Assembly: GCA_902768125.1 (NCBI GenBank)
Contig: CACXKA010000020.1
Span: forward strand, 1 to 43,960
Direction of reading: 5' to 3'
DNA from: an uncultured Bacteroidales bacterium
Lineage (GTDB): Bacteria; Bacteroidota; Bacteroidia; Bacteroidales; Bacteroidaceae
Length of the DNA: 43,960 nt
The notes beneath the pieces are model-generated. The model made no database searches and was not told the DNA's origin. It was given only the letters and a program-made list of their open reading frames with translations. Every line of letters starts with the position of its first letter. Positions within the stretch are counted from its first letter, which is position 1. Both the position numbers and the translations under genes were made by a program. Of the stretch, positions 43,887-43,960 are shown one piece after another.

Positions 43887-43960
43887 TTATTTTCTGTAAT
43901 ATACTTTCTTGCCATTCTGGATGTAAAGTCCCGTTTTTAGATTGGAGGCATCCACCTGAC
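43887..43960 (-). CDS. C-terminal end of a probable secreted protein (partial)
   Basis: The minus-strand frame running in from beyond the window ends at a TAA at 43887-43889. The visible end reads VDASNLKTGLYIQNGKKVYYRK. The pattern L..GLYI.NGKK....K is typical of the C-terminal sorting signals of type IX secretion substrates and similar Prevotella surface proteins. The rest of the protein lies outside the window. Confidence 0.6.
   Translation of the reverse strand, partial: QVDASNLKTGLYIQNGKKVYYRK

Overview
The window looks like chromosomal DNA from a member of the Bacteroidales, most likely a Prevotellaceae-type gut or rumen organism. The signs are the seven-gene V-type ATPase cluster with a DUF2764 gene, NifJ, an HU-like protein with a low-complexity tail, the eukaryote/archaeal-like prolyl-tRNA synthetase, a SusD-free polysaccharide enzyme, a T9SS-like C-terminus at the right edge, and many promoters of the Bacteroidota type (TTTG, 19-21 bp, TAnnTTTG) with almost no Shine-Dalgarno sequences. 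No rRNA, tRNA, CRISPR array, transposase or prophage is visible.

Layout. 1-930: HU-like gene and a bidirectional terminator. 932-11025, minus strand: nifJ, an AAA-type ATPase, then a tight four-gene run transcribed as prs, a sugar nucleotidyltransferase, a double GH43 protein and an agmatine deiminase, plus a small unknown gene. 11097-12086, plus strand: a small membrane protein and an OmpH/Skp-like lipoprotein. 12102-19160, minus strand: htpG, clpC, proS and a HAD phosphatase. 19161-19841: a long intergenic region filled with a phased array of short palindromes. 19842-20555: an M15 peptidase, divergent from the V-ATPase operon (20686-28311: E, DUF2764, A, B, D, I, K). 28390-34070: an unknown exported protein, a nucleoside hydrolase-like protein, a POT peptide transporter and yidC. 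34208-37219, plus strand: DUF1573 protein, nadA, a DUF559 endonuclease-like gene framed by inverted repeats, and mnmA.

37220-43960 is an accessory, more AT-rich region. It holds tandem and inverted repeats, a small unknown gene, a strongly structured RNA with its own promoter (6S-like), remnants of a membrane protein gene, and a BlaI/BlaR1-type regulatory pair whose downstream gene has been broken by a perfect 56-bp tandem duplication. A MazF-like toxin-antitoxin pair follows, then a possibly truncated gene, and the tail end of a probably secreted protein.

The most unusual items are: (1) the DUF559 gene inside 36-bp inverted repeats that supply the stop codon of nadA and the N-terminus of mnmA; (2) the palindrome array at 19275-19627, in which the dyad recurs about every 21-22 bp while the arm sequence changes from block to block; (3) the 56-bp duplication that separates a signal peptide from its protein; (4) the 6S-like RNA, whose promoter segment is duplicated 5.6 kb away in front of the toxin-antitoxin operon.
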